Origin: Accumulibacter sp.
GTDB lineage: Bacteria; Pseudomonadota; Gammaproteobacteria; Burkholderiales; Rhodocyclaceae
DNA length: 6,378 bases
Reading direction: 5' to 3'
NCBI GenBank assembly: GCA_031267455.1
Contig: JAIRZC010000088.1
Span: 1 to 6,378 of the forward strand
The notes under the pieces are model-generated. The model was not told the DNA's origin. It did not search any database and saw only the letters and a program-made list of their open reading frames with translations. Positions 1 to 5,716 of the stretch are shown in pieces; position 1 is the stretch's first letter; each line of letters begins with the position of its first letter. The translations under genes were made by a program, and so were the position numbers.

Positions 1-818
1 TCGATCTGGTGCTCGATCTGGAAGCGCGAAAACAGCGGTACATCGTCGCGGTAGCGCTTGATCCTGTTCGGCATTTCGGGCATGACGTAGGACATGAATT
101 TCCGGGCCTGCTCGAAAACTTCATCCGTATCAATCAGGATTTCTCCGATGTCGGGCTGAAAATAATCCCGAATCGCGCGAATGACCAGCGTGTCTTCCTG
201 ATAAATCAGGGAAGGCGCTTTTTCCTGAGTGGCGGCGGCGTTGATCGCCTTCCAGAGCTGGAGTTGGTAATTGAGGTCCCACTGGAGTTCTTCGATGCTT
301 CGACCGATCGCCGCCGTTCGGGCGATGAGGCTCATTCCTTGAGGAATTTCGAGCTGTTCGAGCAAGGCGCGCAATTCATTGCGATCTTCGCCTTCGACGC
401 GGCGCGAGACGCCGCCGCCTCTCGGGTTGTTCGGCATCAGGACGAGATAGCGGCCAGCCAGACTGATGAAAGTCGTCATCGCGGCGCCCTTGTTTCCACG
501 CTCGTCTTTTTCGACTTGGACGATCAGTTCCTGGCTTTCGCGCAGTGCTTCCTTTATCGATGCGCGCGCCTCGACGCCTTCTTGAAAATACGAACGGGAA
601 ATCTCCTTGAACGGCAAAAAGCCATTGCGCTCGGCGCCATAATTGACGAAAGCGGCTTCGAGACTCGGTTCGAGATGAGTAATGACCGCCTTGTAAATAT
701 TGCTTTTTTTCTGTTCTTTTGCGGCCGATTCAATATCGAGGTCAATGAGTTTCTGACCATCGACAATGGCGACACGGAGTTCTTCGGCCTGTGTCGCATT
801 GAACAACATGCGTTTCAT
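1..818 (-). CDS. rne: Ribonuclease E, N-terminal 272 residues (gene runs off the left edge)
   Basis: Endoribonuclease that starts mRNA decay and processes rRNA/tRNA precursors; in proteobacteria it is usually attached to the inner membrane as the degradosome core. Read on the minus strand the protein begins [20 protein letters not shown], the RNase E signature start. Visible parts are: first RNase H-like strand set (about 1-37), S1 RNA-binding domain (about 38-120, with [20 protein letters not shown]), the conserved [20 protein letters not shown] block, the 5'-sensor region with the 5'-monophosphate-binding pair Arg167-Thr168 (LIARTAAIG), then [14 protein letters not shown]. The window ends before the DNase I-like catalytic domain and the C-terminal scaffold, so metal-binding residues and degradosome sites cannot be judged. 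The start at 818 is set by family alignment and by GGGAG at 828-832, 9 nt upstream. Divergent from rluC, a common proteobacterial arrangement. The reading frame is intact throughout. Confidence 0.96.
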   Translation of the reverse strand, partial: MKRMLFNATQAEELRVAIVDGQKLIDLDIESAAKEQKKSNIYKAVITHLEPSLEAAFVNYGAERNGFLPFKEISRSYFQEGVEARASIKEALRESQELIVQVEKDERGNKGAAMTTFISLAGRYLVLMPNNPRGGGVSRRVEGEDRNELRALLEQLEIPQGMSLIARTAAIGRSIEELQWDLNYQLQLWKAINAAATQEKAPSLIYQEDTLVIRAIRDYFQPDIGEILIDTDEVFEQARKFMSYVMPEMPNRIKRYRDDVPLFSRFQIEHQI

Positions 819-963
819 AAAAACGGGCTCCCGCGCGCACCACGGGAACGCCTTGTGCAGTAGCGCAAATTACAAGAATTAGTTAGATTCCGGAAAAGGC
901 CGAATAAACCTGCAACGACTGTTATAACTAATCAAATATGTTTCGCTGACCCAACTTTTCTCT

Positions 964-983
964 GTTTCCGAAATTTCGGAAAC
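964..983. repeat. Perfect 20-bp palindrome with a tandem extra half-site
   Basis: The sequence GTTTCCGAAATTTCGGAAAC is its own reverse complement. The heptamer CGGAAAC, which ends the right arm (977-983), is repeated at once at 984-990, giving three copies of the heptamer in 27 bp, one of them inverted. A near copy, CGGAAAA, lies at 891-897. As DNA it could be an operator for a dimeric regulator. As RNA in the rne leader it would fold to an 8-bp stem with a 4-nt loop, 135-154 nt upstream of the rne start codon. Nothing in the window identifies a binding protein. Confidence 0.6.
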
Positions 984-999
984 CGGAAACCTGCCCTCG

Positions 1000-1024
1000 G
1001 TGCCCCCCGAACATTGTTCGGCAC
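1000..1024 (-). promoter_or_regulatory. Imperfect hairpin in the rne leader
   Basis: Arms GTGCC (1000-1004) and GGCAC (1020-1024) plus GAAC (1009-1012) and GTTC (1016-1019) can pair, leaving a 4-C bulge on the plus strand (G on the rne strand) and a 3-nt loop. Alternatively CCGAAC (1007-1012) pairs with GTTCGG (1016-1021). It is a candidate structured element of the rne 5' leader. The stem is real in the sequence; the function is inferred only from position. Confidence 0.35.
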
Positions 1025-1035
1025 GCGCAAAAATC

Positions 1036-1052
1036 AAGTAGTATCGCTACTT
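1036..1052 (-). promoter_or_regulatory. Small hairpin followed by a T-rich tract on the rne strand
   Basis: AAGTAG (1036-1041) pairs with CTACTT (1047-1052) around a 5-nt loop. On the minus strand the stem is followed by GATTTTT, so it has the outline of a weak intrinsic terminator or attenuator. The stem is short and AT-rich, so termination here would be inefficient at best. It lies about 220 nt upstream of the rne start. Confidence 0.22.
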
Positions 1053-1228
1053 TTGGTGAGCGAATTTAACCAGTTTGATTTACGTTGACTGACCCTGCGC
1101 AGGTTGGCGCAGGCAAAGCATCCTGCCTGAAAACGCGCCGTATTTTCATCAATCCGGGCGTCCGGCAGTCTTGGGTATCGTCGCTTTTTTCAAATCGAGA
1201 CGCAAATCATGCAACAGTATAGGTCAAA

Positions 1229-2218
1229 ATGCCCGAGTCAGGCAAAAATTCAGTATCGAAAATTTTGATCCAGGAAGACGGGCAGGCCCAACGGCTCGAC
1301 AACTTCCTTTTCCGCTTGTGCAAGGGGGTTCCGAAAAGCCATATCTGCCGAATCATCCGAAACGGCGAAGTGCGCGTCAACGGAAAGCGCGCGGCCGTTT
1401 CCGACCGGCTTCAGCCGGGCGACCTTCTCCGGATACCACCCATCCGAATCGCGCTTCGCGCGCAAGGCGGCGCGCCTCGCGCGATCCGTTTTCCGGTCGT
1501 CTATGAAGACGATGCGTTACTGGTTATCGACAAGCCTTCGGGGATTGCCGTCCACGGCGGCAGCGGCGTCAGCTTTGGTGTGATCGAAACCCTGCGGCGA
1601 CAGCGCCTCGAAGCAAAATTCCTGGAACTTGCGCACAGGCTCGACAAGGAAACGTCCGGACTTTTGCTGATCGGAAAGAAACGCTCGGCGTTGACGGCGC
1701 TTCACGAGATTTTCCGTGAAGAAGAAAGAGGGCGGGCCGACAAGCGCTACCTCTTGTTGGTCCGCGGTCGCTGGTTGGACAGGCTGCGGGACGTGCGGTG
1801 TCCTCTCAAGAAATACCTGCTCGAAAACGGCGAGAGGCGGGTTTGCGTTTCAGAAGAAGGCAAAGTATCGAGAACCATCTTCAGGCTCCGCTCGCGCTGG
1901 GAAAACTTCAGCCTGCTCGAAGCCAAGCTCAAGACGGGGCGAACGCACCAGATCCGTGTTCATTGCGCTTCTCTTGGCTTTCCCGTCGCCGGGGACGACA
2001 AATCCGGCGATTTTTCGCTCAACCGAAGTTTGCGCAACACGGGGCTGAAACGACTTTTTCTTCACGCGTGGAAGATCGCATTGCCTCATCCGGCGACGGG
2101 CGAGGCGCTCTCGCTGATCTCCCCGCTCCCAGACGCGCTGGAAGCTTTCCTCGCGCAGCTTTCCGCGCACGAAAAACGGGAGTATTGGGATGATCATGGG
2201 TTTGGGCAGGTGCTTTGA
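1229..2218 (+). CDS. rluC: Ribosomal large subunit pseudouridine synthase C
   Basis: Cytoplasmic enzyme of the RluA family. RluC isomerises uridines 955, 2504 and 2580 of 23S rRNA (E. coli numbering) to pseudouridine during 50S assembly. The 329-residue length is normal. An S4 RNA-binding domain spans about residues 20-70 (QRLDNFLFRL, GEVRVNGKRA, LQPGDLLRIP). The catalytic domain follows, with DDALLVIDKPSGIAVHGG (94-111), motif II HRLDKETSGLLL carrying the catalytic Asp139, the KRYLLLV tyrosine motif near 172-178, and motif III GRTHQIRVH (237-245). The ATG at 1229 is preceded by AGG at 1221-1223 (5-nt spacer). Divergent from rne, a usual neighbour. RluC is preferred over RluA/RluD because of the S4 domain, the rne linkage and the overall motif spacing. 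No clear terminator follows. Confidence 0.95.
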   Translation: MPESGKNSVSKILIQEDGQAQRLDNFLFRLCKGVPKSHICRIIRNGEVRVNGKRAAVSDRLQPGDLLRIPPIRIALRAQGGAPRAIRFPVVYEDDALLVIDKPSGIAVHGGSGVSFGVIETLRRQRLEAKFLELAHRLDKETSGLLLIGKKRSALTALHEIFREEERGRADKRYLLLVRGRWLDRLRDVRCPLKKYLLENGERRVCVSEEGKVSRTIFRLRSRWENFSLLEAKLKTGRTHQIRVHCASLGFPVAGDDKSGDFSLNRSLRNTGLKRLFLHAWKIALPHPATGEALSLISPLPDALEAFLAQLSAHEKREYWDDHGFGQVL

Positions 2219-2219
2219 C

Positions 2220-2238
2220 GCAATGAGCGGGCAATGAG
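2220..2238 (+). repeat. Short direct repeat after rluC
   Basis: GCAATGAG occurs at 2220-2227 and again at 2231-2238, an 11-bp period, starting 2 nt after the rluC stop. One copy carries an ATG (2223) that opens only a 4-codon frame. It may be chance or a small duplication; no role is evident. Confidence 0.3.
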
Positions 2239-2264
2239 GGTATCGCAAATCAAGGGAGGCTTTT

Positions 2265-2333
2265 ATGCCCGATCTGGAGAACAGATCATTGACGGATATC
2301 GGGATTGAGTTCTCCCGGAGCGTTTCATCTTGA
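2265..2333 (+). CDS. Doubtful 22-codon ORF with a very strong Shine-Dalgarno sequence
   Basis: An ATG at 2265 opens 22 codons (MPDLENRSLTDIGIEF...) ending with TGA at 2331-2333. It is preceded by AAGGGAGG (2252-2259), with the GGAGG core 5 nt from the ATG; this is the best ribosome-binding site in the window. The stop touches a following ATG (TGAATG), but the frame opened there runs deep into sppA out of frame and looks spurious. The peptide is hydrophilic, has no signal or membrane segment, and matches nothing I recognise. It may be the broken start of a lost gene, since betaproteobacteria often carry other genes between rluC and sppA. It could also be a leader peptide or chance. Confidence 0.2.
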   Translation: MPDLENRSLTDIGIEFSRSVSS

Positions 2334-2444
2334 ATGCTTGAACATCCGGGCGTTTCTCGAGGATATCAACCGAGATATCGGCGCCTTTGGAATGGAACGA
2401 GTGTCCGGTTGCCGAGGCTTTCCGCATCCTCGGTGAAAAGCGTT

Positions 2445-2450
2445 TATACT
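2445..2450 (+). promoter_or_regulatory. Candidate -10 element for sppA
   Basis: TATACT differs from the TATAAT consensus at one base and lies 29 nt before the sppA GTG, which would leave a short leader containing the GAGAG ribosome-binding site. No good -35 hexamer is present 16-18 bp upstream and there is no extended -10 TG, so this is weak evidence for an independent sppA promoter. Confidence 0.25.
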
Positions 2451-2479
2451 GTTTTTTTACAATTTTCCGAGAGTAGAAA

Positions 2480-3451
2480 GTGGAAACGTCCGACCCCAAA
2501 AACACAAACCATCAAAATCCGAGCTGGGAACGCGACCTTCTTGAAAAAATCGCGATGACCTTTCTGAAAGAACAACGCGCGAAACGCCGCTGGGGCATCT
2601 TTTTCAAGCTGGCGATGCTTGCATATTTCATTATCATTCTTGCCGTATTCATGGAATTCGGCGCGTCGGAGAAATTTTCGGATGGAAAGAGATACACGGC
2701 GCTCGTCAACCTGAATGGGGTAATCGAAGCCGCAGGCAACAGCAGCGCTGAAAAAATCAACGAGGCCTTGCAATCCGCTTTCGAAGACAAGGGGACGGTT
2801 GGCGTCGTACTTCGAATCAACAGTCCCGGAGGCAGTCCGGTCCAGTCCGGGATCGTTTATGATGAAATCCTAAGACTCCGAAAAAAACATCCGGATATTC
2901 CGCTTTATGTCGTCGTCGAAGACCTTTGCGCATCGGGAGGCTATTACATCGCTTCGGCCGCCGACAGGATTTTTGTCGATAAGGCCAGCATCATCGGCTC
3001 GATCGGCGTTCTCATCGATGGATTCGGATTCACAAACGCGATGGAAAAGCTCGGTGTCGAGCGCCGCTTGCTGACGGCGGGGACGAACAAGGGATTTCTC
3101 GACCCTTTTTCTCCACAGGACGAGGGTCAGAAAGAACATGCGCGCAAGCTCCTCGATGAAATCCACCAGCAGTTCATCTCCGTCGTTCGCCAGGGGCGAG
3201 GAGATCGCTTGAAAGAGTCGCCCGAACTCTTTTCAGGCTTGTTGTGGACGGGGGCGCAGAGTATCCGGATCGGGCTTGCCGACGACTTCGGCACGGTCAA
3301 TAGCGTCGCGCGCGATCAAATAAAAGCCGACGACATCAAGGATTTCTCGGTCAAGGAAAACCTGGCCGAACGTTTTGCCAAGCGCTTGGGCAGTGAAGCC
3401 GGAAAAACATTTTCGTCGCATCTTTTTGGAAAAACCGGGGAAATGCGTTAA
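2480..3451 (+). CDS. sppA: Signal peptide peptidase SppA, 36K-type (S49 family)
   Basis: Membrane-anchored serine protease thought to degrade cleaved signal peptides; the catalytic domain faces the periplasm. The 323-residue protein is the short, single-domain form. The N-terminus (WERDLLEKIAMTFLKEQRAKRRWGIFFK) is cytoplasmic and basic, followed by one membrane anchor at about 42-59. The S49 domain contains NSPGG (114-118), the nucleophile Ser152 in CASGGYYIAS, and the general-base Lys204 in AGTNKGFLDPF. The 52-residue Ser-Lys spacing equals that of Bacillus subtilis SppA (147/199). The start is GTG at 2480 with GAGAG at 2469-2473, 6 nt upstream. The next in-frame Met (residue 26) would remove part of the conserved N-terminal motif, so GTG is preferred. 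The nitrogenase-like gene starts 93 bp downstream on the same strand. Confidence 0.95.
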   Translation: METSDPKNTNHQNPSWERDLLEKIAMTFLKEQRAKRRWGIFFKLAMLAYFIIILAVFMEFGASEKFSDGKRYTALVNLNGVIEAAGNSSAEKINEALQSAFEDKGTVGVVLRINSPGGSPVQSGIVYDEILRLRKKHPDIPLYVVVEDLCASGGYYIASAADRIFVDKASIIGSIGVLIDGFGFTNAMEKLGVERRLLTAGTNKGFLDPFSPQDEGQKEHARKLLDEIHQQFISVVRQGRGDRLKESPELFSGLLWTGAQSIRIGLADDFGTVNSVARDQIKADDIKDFSVKENLAERFAKRLGSEAGKTFSSHLFGKTGEMR

Positions 3452-3464
3452 AAACCGACGGGTA

Positions 3465-3481
3465 TTGGAAAGAGAAAAGCC
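3465..3481 (+). promoter_or_regulatory. Candidate sigma-54 (-24/-12) promoter for the nitrogenase-like genes
   Basis: TTGGAAAGAGAAAAGCC has the invariant GG and GC of a sigma-54 promoter separated by exactly 10 nt, plus agreement at the flanking T, A, G and purine positions of YTGGCACGRNNNTTGCW. It lacks the TT before GC and two of the -24 bases. Transcription would begin near 3492, about 50 nt before the ATG. Sigma-54 control is usual for nif genes, but I found no NifA-type TGT-N10-ACA site in 3236-3460. A GG-N10-GC match is not rare by chance. Confidence 0.2.
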
Positions 3482-3509
3482 TTCGAGGCGCGGCGACCCT
3501 TTTTTGAGA

Positions 3510-3528
3510 AGCTTTTCGATAAAAGGCT
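3510..3528 (+). promoter_or_regulatory. Hairpin just upstream of the nitrogenase-like start codon
   Basis: AGC-TTTT pairs with AAAA-G-GCT around a CGAT loop, with one bulged G, and follows a T-run at 3500-3505. The right arm contains AAGG (3523-3526), the only distant SD-like sequence before the ATG at 3545. A smaller stem GCCT/AGGC lies at 3479-3489. These could affect translation or 3' processing of the sppA message. Position is the only support. Confidence 0.25.
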
Positions 3529-3544
3529 ATCCGGTTTCGGGACG

Positions 3545-5716
3545 ATGGAACTCGCTATCTATGGAAAAGGCGGGATCGGGAAGTCGACGATTTCCGCCAA
3601 TCTTTCGCTTGCGCTCGCGAAGAAGGGGCGGCGAGTCCTTCAGGTCGGCTGCGATCCGAAACGCGACTCGACGCGGCTTTTGTTGCGCGGAACACGTATC
3701 GAAACGGTTCTTGAGTATCTCAGGGAAACGCCGCCCGACCGGTGCCGGATTTCGGACATCCTCCACGAGGGCGCTCTCGGCGTTCATTGCGTCGAGGCGG
3801 GCGGCCCCGAGCCTGGCGTTGGCTGTGCGGGCCGGGGAATCCTGACGACTTTCGAACTTTTGCACCGCCTTGGCGTCAAGGAAAACCGCTACGACGCGAT
3901 TCTCTACGATGTGCTTGGCGATGTCGTCTGTGGCGGTTTCGCCGTACCGATCCGACACGAATACGCCGACAAAGTCTATATTGTTACCTCGGGCGAATTC
4001 ATGTCGCTCTATGCGGCGAACAACATCCTGCGCGGGCTTGGGAACTTCGACTGGGATGGTGCGCGCGCCGGCGGTGTCATACTGAATTCGCGCGGCCTTG
4101 CCGATGAAGACCGGCGTGTCGTCCTTTTTTGCGAGGCGGTAGGCTTGCCGCTGATCGAGCGTTTTCCCAAAAGCGCGCTCTTTTCGGAAAGTGAAAACGA
4201 GGCGCGCTGTCTCGTGGAGTGTTTCCCCGACTCGGATATCGCCGAGAAATTCGAGTGCCTTGCCGACTTCATTTACAGGCAATGCGAACTTTATCGACCC
4301 CTACCGCTTTCGGACGATGATCTCGAAGAACGTCTGCTTGGAAAAAAACCGCGTCCGTTTCTTTTCGGGAAAAAAAGCGCGCCCGTACCGGAAAACGTTT
4401 CCAGGAAGCCTGTTTTTTACTCGAAGGGCCTGATTTCCCGCGAACCGCTCCAGGGATGCGCTTTCAGCGGCGCGCTGACAATCTGTACCCAGGTGGCGGA
4501 CAGCGTCTGCATCGCGCACGGCCCAAACAGTTGCGCGCACATCGCCTACCAGAATATCACTTCGACGCCGCGGCGCTTCCTGCTCGAACGTGGAATTGTC
4601 CTGCCTCACCAAACCGCGCCGCCCATCGTTTCGTCAGGAATGAACGAGAGCGTCATGGTTTTTGGCGGCGCTGGAATTTTGCGGCAGAAGCTCGAAGAGA
4701 CGCTTCGGAAAAAGCCGAAGGCCGTTTTCGTCTTAACGACTTGCCCGAGTGGAATCATCGGCGACAATCTCGATTTTTTGCACGACTGCGAAACATCCGA
4801 AACGAGGGTCATCCCGCTATTGACCGACGGAAATCTCCGCGGCGACTATCTCCAGGGAATTCTGACAGCCTATATGGGACTTGCGCGCGCCCTGGTCGAC
4901 CCGGCGGTCGCCTCGGAAAGCGACACGGTCAACCTGATCGCGGAGAAAACCGAGGCCGACGCTACGCGCGAGAGCTATGAGAATATCGTCGGTATCCTTG
5001 GGCGTTTGGGTTTGCGAATAAACTGCCGCTTCATCAATGGCGCGTCGATCGAATCCCTCCGGAATTTCAAACGAGGGCGACTGAACTTTCTTGCCTATGC
5101 CGATTATATGGGGCGAACGATACGGAGCTTTCTCGAAAAAGAGTTCGACGCGCCGTTTTTCGACAAGGCGTTTCCAGTCGGATTTCATGAAACCTGCGAT
5201 TGGACGCGCCAGGTCGGCGAATTTTTCGGCAAAAAGGACGCGGCCGATGCGCTGATTGCCGAGGGTAGGGCGCGCTACGATCAGGAAATTGCCGAAATTC
5301 GCCCTTGGCTCGAAGGGAAACGGCTGATGATGATCACTTACAGCCATGAAATCGACTGGATTTTGCAAGCCGCGTGCGACCTTGGGATGGAGATTGCTTT
5401 CGTCGGCATCTTGAGTTTTTCGCAGGAAAACCTTTTCAAGACTCGTTTTGAAGACCGGATTTTGGAACTCCACGTTCCTTACGATAACGGGAGGCGCAGC
5501 GCCGATATCGCGCGGGTAGCGCCCGACCTCTTTTTGACCAATTACGCGTCGATCGAACACGACGGCTCGACGCTGACGGATACGATTCCGCTGTGTCCGA
5601 CCGCCGGATTCCTGAGCGGCGTCTTCTACGCGCGTCGCTGGAGCGAGCTTTTCAGGACGAATCTGAAGGAAGGCTGGAAGCGGGATGAGCCTCTGTACAG
5701 AAAATATTGCGCCTGA
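3545..5716 (+). CDS. NifH-like reductase fused to a nitrogenase component-1-like (NifD/NifE/BchN-type) subunit
   Basis: Predicted ATP-driven electron-transfer reductase of 723 residues. Residues 1 to about 255 are a full Fe-protein domain: P-loop GKGGIGKST (7-15), switch I GCDPKRDSTRL (35-45), GGPEPGVGCAGRG with cluster ligand Cys94 (NifH Cys97) and Arg97 (NifH Arg100, the DraT ADP-ribosylation site), and switch II DVLGDVVCGG (122-131) with Cys129 (NifH Cys132). A charged linker (about 255-295) leads to a component-1 domain with P-cluster-type Cys305 (GCAFSG), Cys330 (HGPNSC) and Cys400 (TTCPSGIIGDN). FeMo-co ligands are missing: NifD Cys275 aligns with Tyr518 and His442 with Ala687. Not a nitrogenase by these criteria; closest in logic to DPOR/COR or CfbCD. 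Start ATG 3545 fits the NifH N-terminus; its SD is poor. No ATG, GTG or TTG codon lies in frame in the linker, arguing against separate translation of the second domain. Overlaps the next gene by 32 bp. Substrate unknown. Confidence 0.93.
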   Translation: MELAIYGKGGIGKSTISANLSLALAKKGRRVLQVGCDPKRDSTRLLLRGTRIETVLEYLRETPPDRCRISDILHEGALGVHCVEAGGPEPGVGCAGRGILTTFELLHRLGVKENRYDAILYDVLGDVVCGGFAVPIRHEYADKVYIVTSGEFMSLYAANNILRGLGNFDWDGARAGGVILNSRGLADEDRRVVLFCEAVGLPLIERFPKSALFSESENEARCLVECFPDSDIAEKFECLADFIYRQCELYRPLPLSDDDLEERLLGKKPRPFLFGKKSAPVPENVSRKPVFYSKGLISREPLQGCAFSGALTICTQVADSVCIAHGPNSCAHIAYQNITSTPRRFLLERGIVLPHQTAPPIVSSGMNESVMVFGGAGILRQKLEETLRKKPKAVFVLTTCPSGIIGDNLDFLHDCETSETRVIPLLTDGNLRGDYLQGILTAYMGLARALVDPAVASESDTVNLIAEKTEADATRESYENIVGILGRLGLRINCRFINGASIESLRNFKRGRLNFLAYADYMGRTIRSFLEKEFDAPFFDKAFPVGFHETCDWTRQVGEFFGKKDAADALIAEGRARYDQEIAEIRPWLEGKRLMMITYSHEIDWILQAACDLGMEIAFVGILSFSQENLFKTRFEDRILELHVPYDNGRRSADIARVAPDLFLTNYASIEHDGSTLTDTIPLCPTAGFLSGVFYARRWSELFRTNLKEGWKRDEPLYRKYCA

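Larger units (their letters stand above)
819..1228. other. Divergent rne/rluC intergenic region (rne leader and promoters)
   Basis: This 410-bp stretch has no credible gene. It must hold the promoters for both rne and rluC. In Escherichia coli rne has a long structured 5' leader through which RNase E controls its own mRNA; a leader of similar length fits here, but that is inference by analogy. Seen directly: a perfect palindrome at 964-983, an imperfect hairpin at 1000-1024, a small hairpin at 1036-1052, and the repeated GCGCAGG at 1096-1102 and 1107-1113. I could not find a convincing -35/-10 pair for either gene. Confidence 0.6.
2219..2479. other. Intergenic gap between rluC and sppA
   Basis: This 261-bp gap is long for an operon junction and contains no convincing gene. 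Besides the short ORF at 2265 it holds an inverted repeat CCGAGG/CCTCGG (about 2411-2432, 10-nt loop) and the T-run 2452-2458 before sppA. The repeat and T-run are about 20 nt apart, too far for a standard intrinsic terminator. A second plus-strand frame (about 2293-2400) is open without a start codon and gives a protein-like stretch including FLEDINRDIGAFGME, which may hint at a decayed gene. Confidence 0.4.

Noticed and set aside
9..863. Plus-strand open frame of 284 codons
   Set aside because: It lies opposite rne, whose minus-strand translation matches RNase E along its entire visible length; the plus frame has no recognisable motif.
1171..1506. Plus-strand frame of 111 codons beginning upstream of rluC
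   Set aside because: It overlaps the conserved S4 domain of rluC in another frame and its product is low-complexity and Arg/Pro-rich, typical of a shadow frame.
1850..2248. Minus-strand frame of 132 codons
   Set aside because: Opposite the conserved motif III region and C-terminus of rluC, with no domain or ribosome-binding support.
2334..2558. Plus-strand frame of 74 codons starting at TGAATG
   Set aside because: It runs into sppA out of frame and its composition is not protein-like; the only support is the touching stop-start.
3479..3505. Intrinsic terminator between sppA and the fusion gene
   Set aside because: The GCCT/AGGC stem is only 4 bp and the T-run starts 10 nt after it, so it does not have the form of an efficient terminator.
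3527..4282. Minus-strand frame of 251 codons
   Set aside because: It is antisense to the NifH-like domain, whose motifs and cysteines are all in the plus frame; the minus translation shows no family signature.
4456..4980. Plus-strand frame of 174 codons inside the component-1 domain
   Set aside because: Out-of-frame shadow of the fusion gene, Arg-rich and without motifs. Noted only as the frame reached by a one-base insertion in the linker A-runs.
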